Of a DNA stretch of 11,107 nt, positions 1 through 6,963 are shown piece after piece; position 1 is the first letter of the stretch; every line of letters starts with the position of its first letter. This stretch comes from Clostridia bacterium. Lineage in GTDB: Bacteria; Bacillota; Clostridia; Oscillospirales; SIG627. The stretch spans positions 1 to 11,107 of the forward strand of contig JAFQUW010000126.1 of the NCBI GenBank assembly GCA_017408325.1, written 5' to 3'. Position numbers and translations under genes: made by a program. The notes under the pieces were generated by a model. The model was given only the letters and a program-made list of their open reading frames with translations, ran no database searches and was not told where the DNA came from.

Positions 1-980
1 ACGAACTGAAAAATCTGGTACTTCAGAGTGAGCGCGTCTTGGTGATGGGTCACGCTCCTGCGGATCACGACTCGATCGGTGCCTGCGTCGGCCTTGCCCG
101 TTTTTGCATGGAACTGTCCCGTCCCGTGCACATCGTGGCCAACCCCAACGACGTGAACTTGCGTCCGATCTTGCGTTCGCTGTCGATGCTCCCTGAGTAC
201 CGCGACGTTTTTCTGGATGCTGCCAGTGCGCAGGATCTGGTCGGCGCCTCGACCCTTCTGATCGTGGCCGACGTCAACAACGTGCGGATGTTTGAATCCG
301 CGGCGATCTACGAAAACTCGCAGAACGTGGTCATCATCGACCACCACAGAAAGAGCGAGGAATTCGTGGTCGCACCGAAAATCACATACATCGACCCCGC
401 GTCCTCCTCGGCCTGCGAGATGGTCAGCGAGATCTTGGAACAGAGCCTTTCCCGCGGCAGACTGCAGAAGGAAGAGGCGGAAGTGATGTTCGCCGGCATT
501 ATGCTGGATACCAAGCAGTTCACCCGCAACACCGGCACGCGCACCTTTGCCGCCGCGCAGTTCTTGCGTGATGCGGAAGCGAACCCCGCGCAGGCGCAAC
601 GTCTGTTCTCGACGAATCTGGAGACGATGCTCTCCGAGATCGATTTTGAGAAGAACGTCGTCATTTACCGCGACGTGATCGCCATTGCCGCCAGCGACAA
701 GCCTGCCCGGCTCTCCGACAAGATCGCGGCAAGCCGTGCGGCGGATCGCCTGTTGAATCTGGAACACGTGCAGGCGACTTTCGTGCTCTGCAAGATCGAC
801 GACTGCACCCACATCTCTGCCAGAAGCGCGGGCAAAGTCAACGTCCAACTCATTCTGGAACGTCTGCACGGCGGCGGATATTTCGACGCGGCCGGCGCAC
901 AACTCAAAGGATTCGATTTCACGGAGGCGTTGGAACTCTTGAAGGAATCGATCGACGAATACTTAAACGTGGACCTGTAA
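1..980 (+). CDS. gdpP: Cyclic-di-AMP phosphodiesterase GdpP, C-terminal DHH/DHHA1 part (5' end outside window)
   Basis: The frame is open from base 3 through the left edge, so this is the 3' part of a longer gene. GdpP (YybT) is a membrane protein that hydrolyses the second messenger c-di-AMP to pApA. Its N-terminal membrane, PAS-like and degenerate GGDEF parts would lie upstream and are not seen. Visible here is the DHH phosphoesterase domain: the first metal motif HAPADHDSIG (His at 51-53, Asp at 63-65 and 69-71), an Asp at 270-272, the DHH triad at 339-347, and Asp at 507-509 in GIMLDTKQF. The DHHA1 domain follows, ending in GGGYFDAAGAQL, where most family members have GGGH. The next gene, rplI, begins 13 bases later, and gdpP-rplI-dnaB is a known order in Bacillota, which favours GdpP over NrnA-type nanoRNases. 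Identification is from motifs and context. Confidence 0.9.
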   Translation, partial: ELKNLVLQSERVLVMGHAPADHDSIGACVGLARFCMELSRPVHIVANPNDVNLRPILRSLSMLPEYRDVFLDAASAQDLVGASTLLIVADVNNVRMFESAAIYENSQNVVIIDHHRKSEEFVVAPKITYIDPASSSACEMVSEILEQSLSRGRLQKEEAEVMFAGIMLDTKQFTRNTGTRTFAAAQFLRDAEANPAQAQRLFSTNLETMLSEIDFEKNVVIYRDVIAIAASDKPARLSDKIAASRAADRLLNLEHVQATFVLCKIDDCTHISARSAGKVNVQLILERLHGGGYFDAAGAQLKGFDFTEALELLKESIDEYLNVDL

Positions 981-986
981 AGGAGG
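981..986 (+). promoter_or_regulatory. Strong Shine-Dalgarno site of rplI
   Basis: A perfect AGGAGG starts directly after the gdpP stop codon and ends 7 bases before the rplI ATG. It fixes the rplI start. It fits a highly expressed ribosomal protein translated from the same message as gdpP. Confidence 0.85.
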
Positions 987-993
987 TCGTAAA

Positions 994-1437
994 ATGAAAG
1001 TCTTTTTGAAACAGGATGTGAAAAATCTGGGAAAAGCGGGCACGATCGTGAACGTTTCCGACGGATATGCCCGAAATTTCCTGTTTGCACGCGGTCTTGC
1101 CGTGGAAGCGGACAAGAACGCACAGTCTCAGGCGAAGAACAAAGAAAGTGCCGAGGCGTATCGTAAGGAGCAGGAACTTGCCGCCGCGAAGGAACTTGCG
1201 GCGAAGGTCGAGGCCGTTACCGTGAAGATCTCCGCCTCTGCCGGAGCCGACGGAAAACTCTACGGTTCCGTCACCGCCTCTCACATTGCAGACGCCCTCG
1301 CCTCTCAGGCGAAACTCTCGGTCGATAAGCGCAAGATCGTTCTTGACGCTCCGATCCGCACCTTCGGAACGAGCCGACTCGACGTCAAACTCTACCCGGG
1401 CGTGACCGCCAAACTGACCGTCGTCGTCAGCGAATAA
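994..1437 (+). CDS. rplI: Large-subunit ribosomal protein bL9
   Basis: This 147-residue protein has the usual length of bL9. Its N-terminal domain, which binds 23S rRNA, is plain: MKVFLKQDVKNLGKAG followed by VSDGYARNFLFARGLA, the family signature. A long charged helix rich in Ala, Lys and Glu (about residues 45-75) links it to the C-terminal domain, which contains KLYGSVTASHIADAL and ends in a short beta region. bL9 sits at the base of the L1 stalk and influences reading-frame maintenance. The ATG is set by the AGGAGG at 981-986. It lies between gdpP (13 bases upstream) and dnaB (39 bases downstream), almost certainly in one transcript. Nothing in it looks broken. Confidence 0.97.
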   Translation: MKVFLKQDVKNLGKAGTIVNVSDGYARNFLFARGLAVEADKNAQSQAKNKESAEAYRKEQELAAAKELAAKVEAVTVKISASAGADGKLYGSVTASHIADALASQAKLSVDKRKIVLDAPIRTFGTSRLDVKLYPGVTAKLTVVVSE

Positions 1438-1476
1438 TTCCACGCTTTTCATTACACCATTTCGGAAAGGACAGCC

Positions 1477-2850
1477 ATGGACTCTACCTTCTCCCAAACC
1501 GACGTGATCCGCACCGTCCCCGCATCCGTGGATGCGGAGCAGGCTTTGCTCGGCGCGATTCTGATCGACAGTCAGAAGATCGACGAAGTTGCGTCGATTG
1601 TCTCGGTGGAGGATTTCTACATCGAGGCAAACGGCGCGATCTACGCCGCCGCCCTCGCCTTGCATCAGATCAAACCGGACGTCGACGCGGTCATGATTCT
1701 GGAAGAACTCAAGAAAAACGGCGTCTTTCAGGAGAAAGAGGGTTACACTTATCTGACCCAACTGGCCGAGAGCACTCCGTCCGTTTCGAACGTGCGCGAT
1801 TATGCGAACATCATCCGCGACAAGTCGCTTCTGCGCCGCTTGATCCAACTCACCGAAGAGATCCGCAACGAAGCCTTTGAGCAGTCTCAGGAAGCAAAGG
1901 ATATTTTGCAGGACGCCGAACGTTTGATCTTCGAGTTGACGCAGGGATACGTCTCCAGCGAGTTCGTTACGATCGACCAGGCGTTCGTGAGCCTCTTTGC
2001 CCGTCTGCGTATGCTGCGCGAGAACAAGGGTGCTCTTGGTATCAAGACGCATTATTCGCAGCTCGACGACGTTTTGAACGGGCTGGAGGAGGGCGACCTC
2101 GTGCTCGTCGGTGCCCGCCCGGGTATGGGTAAAACGAGTTTTGTCTTAAACATCGCCACCAACGTCGCGCGTCACATCAAATCCACCGTTGCCATCTTTT
2201 CTCTGGAAATGAGCACGGTGCAGATCGCAAGCCGCATCCTCTCTTCCGAAGCGCGTGTGTCCTCGACTCGGATGCGCCGCGGCGATCTCAACGATGATGA
2301 CTTTGCGAAATTCGTGGAGAGCACCAACGCGCTCTGCCACAATCACAACATTCTGATCGACGACACCGCGGGCATTACCGTGACGGATATGCGCTCGAAA
2401 CTGCGCCGCGTCAAGAACCTCGGACTCGTCGTCGTGGACTACCTGCAGTTGATGCGCGGCCACGGCAAACGCTACGACAACAAAGTCAACGAAGTGGCGG
2501 ACATCACCTGGGGACTGAAAATGATGGCGAAGGAACTCAAGGTTCCCGTCCTTCTTTGCTCCCAGCTTTCTCGTTCCAACGAAAAATCCACGGGCGGTCA
2601 GCGTCGTCCGCAGGCCTCGGACCTTCGCGATTCGGGCGCCATCGAGCAGGACGCCGACATGATCCTCCTGCTCTACAATCCGGAACACAACAATCCCGAC
2701 CTGAAGGGGCAGTCCGGCTACGAGGTCGAGTGTATCGTCGCCAAGAACCGCCACGGCGCAACCAAAACGGTCAAACTGTATTGGGAAGGCGAGTTCACCC
2801 GCTTCTCCACGGTGGAGCACACGTACGAGAATGAAGCCCCGCCTGCCTGA
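1477..2850 (+). CDS. dnaB: Replicative DNA helicase DnaB (DnaC in Bacillus nomenclature)
   Basis: A 457-residue hexameric 5'-3' helicase that unwinds DNA at the replication fork. The N-terminal domain (about residues 13-115) opens with the typical VPASVDAEQALLGAIL. The RecA-like motor shows Walker A GARPGMGKTS (212-221), the catalytic Glu in FSLEM (E244), Walker B LVVVDYLQL (D321), the SQLSR sensor (Q363), SDLRDSGAIEQDAD (381-394) and the KNRHG arginine-finger loop (423-427). The length is normal and no intein is present. A GGAAAGGA ribosome site at 1464-1471 supports the ATG. The helix before SQLSR reads ITWGLKMMAKEL where the family usually has ISRSLKALAKEL, a local divergence. The last 20 bases overlap the start of tilS, which suggests translational coupling. 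Confidence 0.97.
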   Translation: MDSTFSQTDVIRTVPASVDAEQALLGAILIDSQKIDEVASIVSVEDFYIEANGAIYAAALALHQIKPDVDAVMILEELKKNGVFQEKEGYTYLTQLAESTPSVSNVRDYANIIRDKSLLRRLIQLTEEIRNEAFEQSQEAKDILQDAERLIFELTQGYVSSEFVTIDQAFVSLFARLRMLRENKGALGIKTHYSQLDDVLNGLEEGDLVLVGARPGMGKTSFVLNIATNVARHIKSTVAIFSLEMSTVQIASRILSSEARVSSTRMRRGDLNDDDFAKFVESTNALCHNHNILIDDTAGITVTDMRSKLRRVKNLGLVVVDYLQLMRGHGKRYDNKVNEVADITWGLKMMAKELKVPVLLCSQLSRSNEKSTGGQRRPQASDLRDSGAIEQDADMILLLYNPEHNNPDLKGQSGYEVECIVAKNRHGATKTVKLYWEGEFTRFSTVEHTYENEAPPA

Positions 2851-4270
2851 TGCGAGTCGTTGCGCCGAGAAAGTGCGGCGCCTTGTGGAAAAAGAATCGC
2901 TTCTCTCGGGAGTCAAGACGGTCGTTCTGGCACTCTCGGGCGGAAAGGATTCCGTCTGTCTGTTTCACGTTTTGCGCGAGGAACTTTCCCTTTGTGACAT
3001 CCGCTTTCTGTGTGCGCACGTCCACCACGGCTTGCGTGGGGAAGCGGCGGATCGGGACGAGGCATTTTGCAGAACGCTCTGCTCTGATTACGGCGTCGGG
3101 TACCGAGCCTTCTTTTGCGACGTAGCTCAGGAGGCCCGACGCGAGAAACGCTCGTTGGAGGATGCGGCGCGTCACGCACGGTATCGTGTTCTCTTGGACT
3201 TCTGTCGCAAAGAAGGCGCCGTTCTTGCCACTGCACATACGGCAAGTGACGTCACGGAGACGGTCTTGATGCAGATCGCCCGCGGCGGCGGCCTTTCCGC
3301 CGCGACGGGAATCGCCCCGAAACGGGAAGACGGCGTGATCCGTCCGCTACTTTTTGTGACGGGCGAGGAGACCCTGGCTTTTTGCCAGAAGCGCGGGTAT
3401 CCGTTCGTGACCGACGAGACGAATACCGACACCGCTTTTTTGAGAAACTTTTATCGGGAGCGCATCCTTCCCGTTATGCGCTCCAAACACGAAAATCTGG
3501 ACTCTTCCTTCGTGCGTTTCAGTGCGATTGCAAGAAGCCAGAACACTGCCTTCCTTCGCCTTTCCGACGAGAAACTTTCGTCCTTGGGCTTTTCAAAAGG
3601 TGACGTGCGCGTTTTGCGTTCGACGGTGGACGAGCTTTTGAAAGATATTGCGCTCCGTGCGGTGTTGTACCGTCTTTTTTCCGAGCTGCTTTTTGCGGCG
3701 GGTAAACGGGAACCGCTCTATGAAGAGACCTTTTCTTCCTTGTGTCAGGCACTTTCTGCCGCTCCGCGCCTCGGTGCCTTTTTGGAGGCGGGCGAGGGAT
3801 TCGGCCTTCTTGTGGAAGAGGAGACGATCTTTGCGGTGCGTCGGGACACGGCGGCGCAAGCGACTCCGCTTCTCTTGGGGACACATAGTTACCCCGCGTT
3901 TGACGCTTCGTTTGCACTCTTGCGGAAAACAATGGAAGAGACAGACGAAAAAATTCACAAAATACACATAAAAGCCACCCTTTCTTGTGATAGAATAAAA
4001 GGCGTGCTGTCCGTACGCAATCGCGCAAGCGGAGATGTGTATACCGTCAACGGCAGAACGAGAGAGGTCAAGGCCCTTTTTTCGATGCGAAAGATTCCAC
4101 AGGGGATGCGAAAGAATTTCCCCCTCGTCTGTGACGAAGAGGGGATCGTCTGGATCCCGGGCGAACTTGCGTCCGATCGCGTGCGTGCCATGCCCGGCGA
4201 AGAGGGGTATGAAGTACAATTAAACGGCGGCATCGTGTTCGATGTGCTGAAATCAAAGGAGACATTATGA
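2831..4270 (+). CDS. tilS: tRNA(Ile)-lysidine synthetase TilS
   Basis: A 479-residue cytoplasmic enzyme that converts the wobble cytidine of the CAU-anticodon tRNA-Ile to lysidine, using ATP and lysine. This switches both its charging and its reading from Met to Ile, and is essential in most bacteria. The N-terminal N-type ATP pyrophosphatase domain has the PP-loop LSGGKDS (residues 35-41), HVHHGLRG (63-70), TAHTASDVTETVLMQIARGG (134-153) and ETNTDTAFLRNFYRERILP (196-214). A helical middle part follows. The C-terminal TilS domain contains RNRASGDVYTVNGR and then LFSMRKIPQGMRKNFPLV (416-433). The length is standard for the long form. The start overlaps dnaB, with only a modest GGTGGAG upstream (2811-2817), so coupling is likely. 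The stop shares ATGA with hpt. An AT-rich patch at 3945-4000 encodes the linker before the C-terminal domain. Confidence 0.95.
   Translation: MKPRLPDASRCAEKVRRLVEKESLLSGVKTVVLALSGGKDSVCLFHVLREELSLCDIRFLCAHVHHGLRGEAADRDEAFCRTLCSDYGVGYRAFFCDVAQEARREKRSLEDAARHARYRVLLDFCRKEGAVLATAHTASDVTETVLMQIARGGGLSAATGIAPKREDGVIRPLLFVTGEETLAFCQKRGYPFVTDETNTDTAFLRNFYRERILPVMRSKHENLDSSFVRFSAIARSQNTAFLRLSDEKLSSLGFSKGDVRVLRSTVDELLKDIALRAVLYRLFSELLFAAGKREPLYEETFSSLCQALSAAPRLGAFLEAGEGFGLLVEEETIFAVRRDTAAQATPLLLGTHSYPAFDASFALLRKTMEETDEKIHKIHIKATLSCDRIKGVLSVRNRASGDVYTVNGRTREVKALFSMRKIPQGMRKNFPLVCDEEGIVWIPGELASDRVRAMPGEEGYEVQLNGGIVFDVLKSKETL
3986..3996 (+). promoter_or_regulatory. Candidate internal extended -10 promoter for hpt-ftsH
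   Basis: The 11 bases TGTGATAGAAT match the Gram-positive extended -10 pattern TRTGN-TATAAT with one mismatch in the hexamer. They sit in the most AT-rich part of tilS (3945-4000), in an otherwise GC-rich gene. The sequence 16-18 bases upstream (around 3967-3974) is A-rich but not a recognisable -35. Transcription from here would start near 4003 and give hpt a leader of about 260 bases. Chance matches inside coding sequence are possible. Confidence 0.4.
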
Positions 4271-4848
4271 GTCAGGATATCATCTTTGCCCAATCGGCGG
4301 ATCTGGAAAGCATTCTCATCAGCGAAGAAGAACTCACGGCGATCTGCGACCGCATCGCCCGCGAGATCAACGAGCACTACCGTCCCTTGGTGGAAGCGGG
4401 AGAACCGCTTTTGGTCGTCGGCGTCTTGAAGGGAAGCGTGGTCTTTTTGGCGGACATCCTTCGTAGAATCAATGTGCCTTTGCAGATCGAGTTTTTGCGT
4501 GCCTCTTCCTACGGTCGTTCCTCCACCTCCAGCGGCGTCGTCGCCATCAAGCACGCACCTGCCCCCGAACTCATCGCCGCGTCGCACGTTTTGGTCGTTG
4601 AGGATATTTTGGACACGGGCAACACACTCTATAAGGTGTTCAGCGTTTTGAGAGAACAGGGAGCCAAGAGCGTCAAACTCTGCACCCTGCTTGACAAACC
4701 CTCGCGCCGTCAGGCAGATATCTCGGCAGACTTTGTCGGCCGTGAGATTCCGGACGCGTTCGTGGTCGGTTACGGCCTCGATTACGCGGATTATTATCGC
4801 AACCTTCCTTACATCGGCATTTTGAAGCCGGAAATTTACAGTAAGTAG
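4267..4848 (+). CDS. hpt: Hypoxanthine (guanine) phosphoribosyltransferase
   Basis: A 193-residue purine salvage enzyme. It joins hypoxanthine or guanine to PRPP to give IMP or GMP, in the cytoplasm. The sequence shows VGVLKGSVVFLADILRRI (51-68), the flexible-loop motif SSYG (80-83), the PRPP-binding loop VLVVEDILDTGNTL (108-121) with the acidic pair E112 and D113, the purine-side Lys in LLDKPSRR (K144), and FVVGYGLDYADYYRNLPYIG (165-184). Length and motifs are standard for the bacterial HPRT type. An AAAGGAG at 4255-4261, 5 bases before the ATG, sets the start, and the ATG overlaps the tilS stop. The order tilS-hpt-ftsH is a known one in Bacillota. Guanine versus hypoxanthine preference cannot be read from the sequence. 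Confidence 0.95.
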   Translation: MSQDIIFAQSADLESILISEEELTAICDRIAREINEHYRPLVEAGEPLLVVGVLKGSVVFLADILRRINVPLQIEFLRASSYGRSSTSSGVVAIKHAPAPELIAASHVLVVEDILDTGNTLYKVFSVLREQGAKSVKLCTLLDKPSRRQADISADFVGREIPDAFVVGYGLDYADYYRNLPYIGILKPEIYSK

Positions 4849-4875
4849 TACATTCCCCGAGGAGAAGCAAGACTC

Positions 4876-6906
4876 ATGAAACAAAACGGAAAAGTCGCCC
4901 TGTTTTATCTGGTGCTTTTGATCGGCATTTTGTTCATCAGTTCCACGTTGTTTGGATCGATGAAACCCGAAGAAATCAAACACAGCGACATCGTCGCCTA
5001 TTTCCACGATGAAAAAGTGGAAAGTTTTGTCATTACGCCCCAAAACGAGATCACTCTCGTGTTGAAAGACGGCGCAGAGGTCAAGTATGAACTGCGGGAT
5101 CTCGGCCTGTTCTGGACGCAACTCGGCGATCTGATCGACGAACAGCAGGAGAAGGGGATCTTAAAGACTTACGATCTGGAACGTGCGCAGGAGACACCGT
5201 GGTGGCTGGCATTTTTGCCCTATGTCATCGTGCTTGCGGCCATCATCGGCTTCTGGGTCTATATGATGCGCCAGATGGGCGGCGGCAAGGGAGGCAAGAT
5301 GAACTCGTTTGGCCGCAGCCGCGCGAAACTGAACACGAACGAGAAGAAAAAAGTGTACTTCTCCGACGTCGCAGGTGCAGACGAGGAGAAGGAAGAGTTG
5401 CAGGAAGTCGTGGAGTTCTTGAAGAATCCTGCGAAGTTCAAGGAAGTCGGCGCGCGCATTCCGCGCGGTATGCTTCTCGTCGGCCCTCCCGGCACGGGTA
5501 AGACCCTTTTGGCAAAAGCCGTCGCAGGTGAAGCAGGCGTGAACTTCTACTCGATCTCCGGCTCGGACTTCGTTGAAATGTATGTCGGCGTGGGCGCATC
5601 CCGCGTGCGGGACCTGTTTGAAACGGCGAAAAAGAACGCCCCCTGCATCATCTTCATCGACGAGATCGACGCTGTCGGTCGTCACCGTGGCGCAGGTCTC
5701 GGCGGCGGACACGACGAGCGTGAACAGACCTTGAACCAGCTGCTCGTTGAGATGGATGGCTTTGAGACTTCCGACGGAGTCATCATCATGGCGGCGACCA
5801 ACCGTCCCGATATTCTCGACCCCGCCCTTTTGCGTCCGGGTCGTTTTGACCGTCAGATCACCGTCAATTATCCCGACATCCGCGGACGTCACGAGATCTT
5901 GAAGGTTCACGCCAAAGGCAAGCCCCTGGAAGAGACCGTCGATCTTGAGGATATCGCCAAGGGGACCATCGGCTTTACCGGCGCGGATCTTGCCAATCTT
6001 TTGAATGAGGCGGCACTGCTTGCTGCGCGCCGCTCCAAGAAACTGATCGGTATGACCGAACTCGAGGATGCGAAGATGCGCATCGTCGTCGGCCCGCAGA
6101 AGAAGAGCCGCGTCATCACCGAAAAGGATCGCCGCCTGACCGCGTTCCACGAGGCAGGCCACGCGATCGCAACGCACTACCTTGAGACGCAGGATCCCGT
6201 CTATCAGATCTCCATCATTCCGGCAGGCAGAGCAGGCGGTTACACCTTGCATCAGCCGCAGGAAGACCGTTCCTACTCCACCAAACGTGAGATGGAAGAG
6301 AACATCGTCGTTCTCCTCGGCGGGCGTATGGCGGAAAAACTCGTGCTCTCCGACATCTCCACGGGCGCGTCCAACGACATCGAACGTGCCAGTGAGATCG
6401 CTCGCAAGATGATCACCAGCTACGGTATGAGCGAGAAGCTCGGCCCGATCGTCTACGGTACGGGACACACCGAGGTCTTCCTCGGACGCGATTTCAATCA
6501 GCAGAGAAACTACTCCGAGAAGATCGCGGGTCTCATCGACGACGAAGTCCTCTCCGTCATCGACGAAGCGTACCGTAAGGCGGAACAGATCCTCACCGAG
6601 CACATGGATCAGCTGCAGTTCGTGGCAGGCTATCTCTTGAAGCATGAGATGATGGACGAAGAACAGTTTGCCGCCGCGATGAAGGAAGGCGCGACCGAAG
6701 CGGATCTGGACGCGATCCGAATCGCAAAAGAGGAAAAGAGCGCCGAGGAAAACAAGTCTCGTGCCGCGTCCAACGCTGCCGCCCGTCAGTCGAAGAAGGA
6801 AAAGGCCTCCGAAAAAAACAAAGAGGAAGAGAATCCGGCGGATCCCTTGCATGAGGGTGAAGACCCCTTCAAGAAACCCTCCGACGAGGACGACACCAAC
6901 GAATAA
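4876..6906 (+). CDS. ftsH: ATP-dependent zinc metalloprotease FtsH
   Basis: A 676-residue membrane-anchored hexameric protease that extracts and degrades membrane and some cytosolic proteins. A first membrane helix (about 7-25) leads to an extracytoplasmic domain (26-108) and a second helix (about 109-131). The AAA+ domain has Walker A GPPGTGKTL (203-211), pore loop FVEMYVGVGA (232-241), Walker B IIFIDEID (258-265) and the second region of homology AATNRPDILDPALLRPGRFD (306-325) with its arginines R320 and R323. The M41 protease part has the zinc site HEAGH (425-429) and the third ligand D501 in TGASNDIERAS. The pore aromatic is Tyr where Phe is most usual. The tail after about residue 609 is a low-complexity stretch of Glu, Lys, Asp and Ala. 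A GAGGAG at 4859-4864 supports the ATG, 27 bases after hpt. Confidence 0.97.
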   Translation: MKQNGKVALFYLVLLIGILFISSTLFGSMKPEEIKHSDIVAYFHDEKVESFVITPQNEITLVLKDGAEVKYELRDLGLFWTQLGDLIDEQQEKGILKTYDLERAQETPWWLAFLPYVIVLAAIIGFWVYMMRQMGGGKGGKMNSFGRSRAKLNTNEKKKVYFSDVAGADEEKEELQEVVEFLKNPAKFKEVGARIPRGMLLVGPPGTGKTLLAKAVAGEAGVNFYSISGSDFVEMYVGVGASRVRDLFETAKKNAPCIIFIDEIDAVGRHRGAGLGGGHDEREQTLNQLLVEMDGFETSDGVIIMAATNRPDILDPALLRPGRFDRQITVNYPDIRGRHEILKVHAKGKPLEETVDLEDIAKGTIGFTGADLANLLNEAALLAARRSKKLIGMTELEDAKMRIVVGPQKKSRVITEKDRRLTAFHEAGHAIATHYLETQDPVYQISIIPAGRAGGYTLHQPQEDRSYSTKREMEENIVVLLGGRMAEKLVLSDISTGASNDIERASEIARKMITSYGMSEKLGPIVYGTGHTEVFLGRDFNQQRNYSEKIAGLIDDEVLSVIDEAYRKAEQILTEHMDQLQFVAGYLLKHEMMDEEQFAAAMKEGATEADLDAIRIAKEEKSAEENKSRAASNAAARQSKKEKASEKNKEEENPADPLHEGEDPFKKPSDEDDTNE

Positions 6907-6911
6907 ACACG

Positions 6912-6939
6912 TTTGGCGCGCGACGATTCGCGCGCCAAA
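6912..6939 (+). repeat. Perfect GC-rich inverted repeat between ftsH and the HAD gene
   Basis: TTTGGCGCGCG (6912-6922) and CGCGCGCCAAA (6929-6939) are exact reverse complements around the 6-base loop ACGATT. The RNA would form an 11-bp stem just after the ftsH stop. No T run follows (GCTTTGAAAAAG), so it is not a standard intrinsic terminator. It may mark a 3' end that is trimmed or protected, or cause partial termination. It ends 9 bases before the ribosome site of the next gene. Confidence 0.8.
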
Positions 6940-6948
6940 GCTTTGAAA

Positions 6949-6955
6949 AAGAAGG
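6949..6955 (+). promoter_or_regulatory. Ribosome binding site of the HAD hydrolase gene
   Basis: AAGAAGG lies 8 bases before the ATG at 6964. It decides the start in favour of 6964 over an in-frame TTG at 6913, which lies inside the hairpin and has no Shine-Dalgarno site of its own. Confidence 0.65.
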
Positions 6956-6963
6956 TACTTTTG

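Noticed and set aside
919..2052. A 377-codon open frame on the minus strand opposite rplI and dnaB
   Set aside because: It spans parts of three certain plus-strand genes and has no recognisable domain. It is a shadow frame.
6913..6963. Upstream TTG start for the HAD hydrolase
   Set aside because: It lies inside the hairpin with no ribosome site. The ATG at 6964 has AAGAAGG at the right distance and gives the usual HAD N-terminus.
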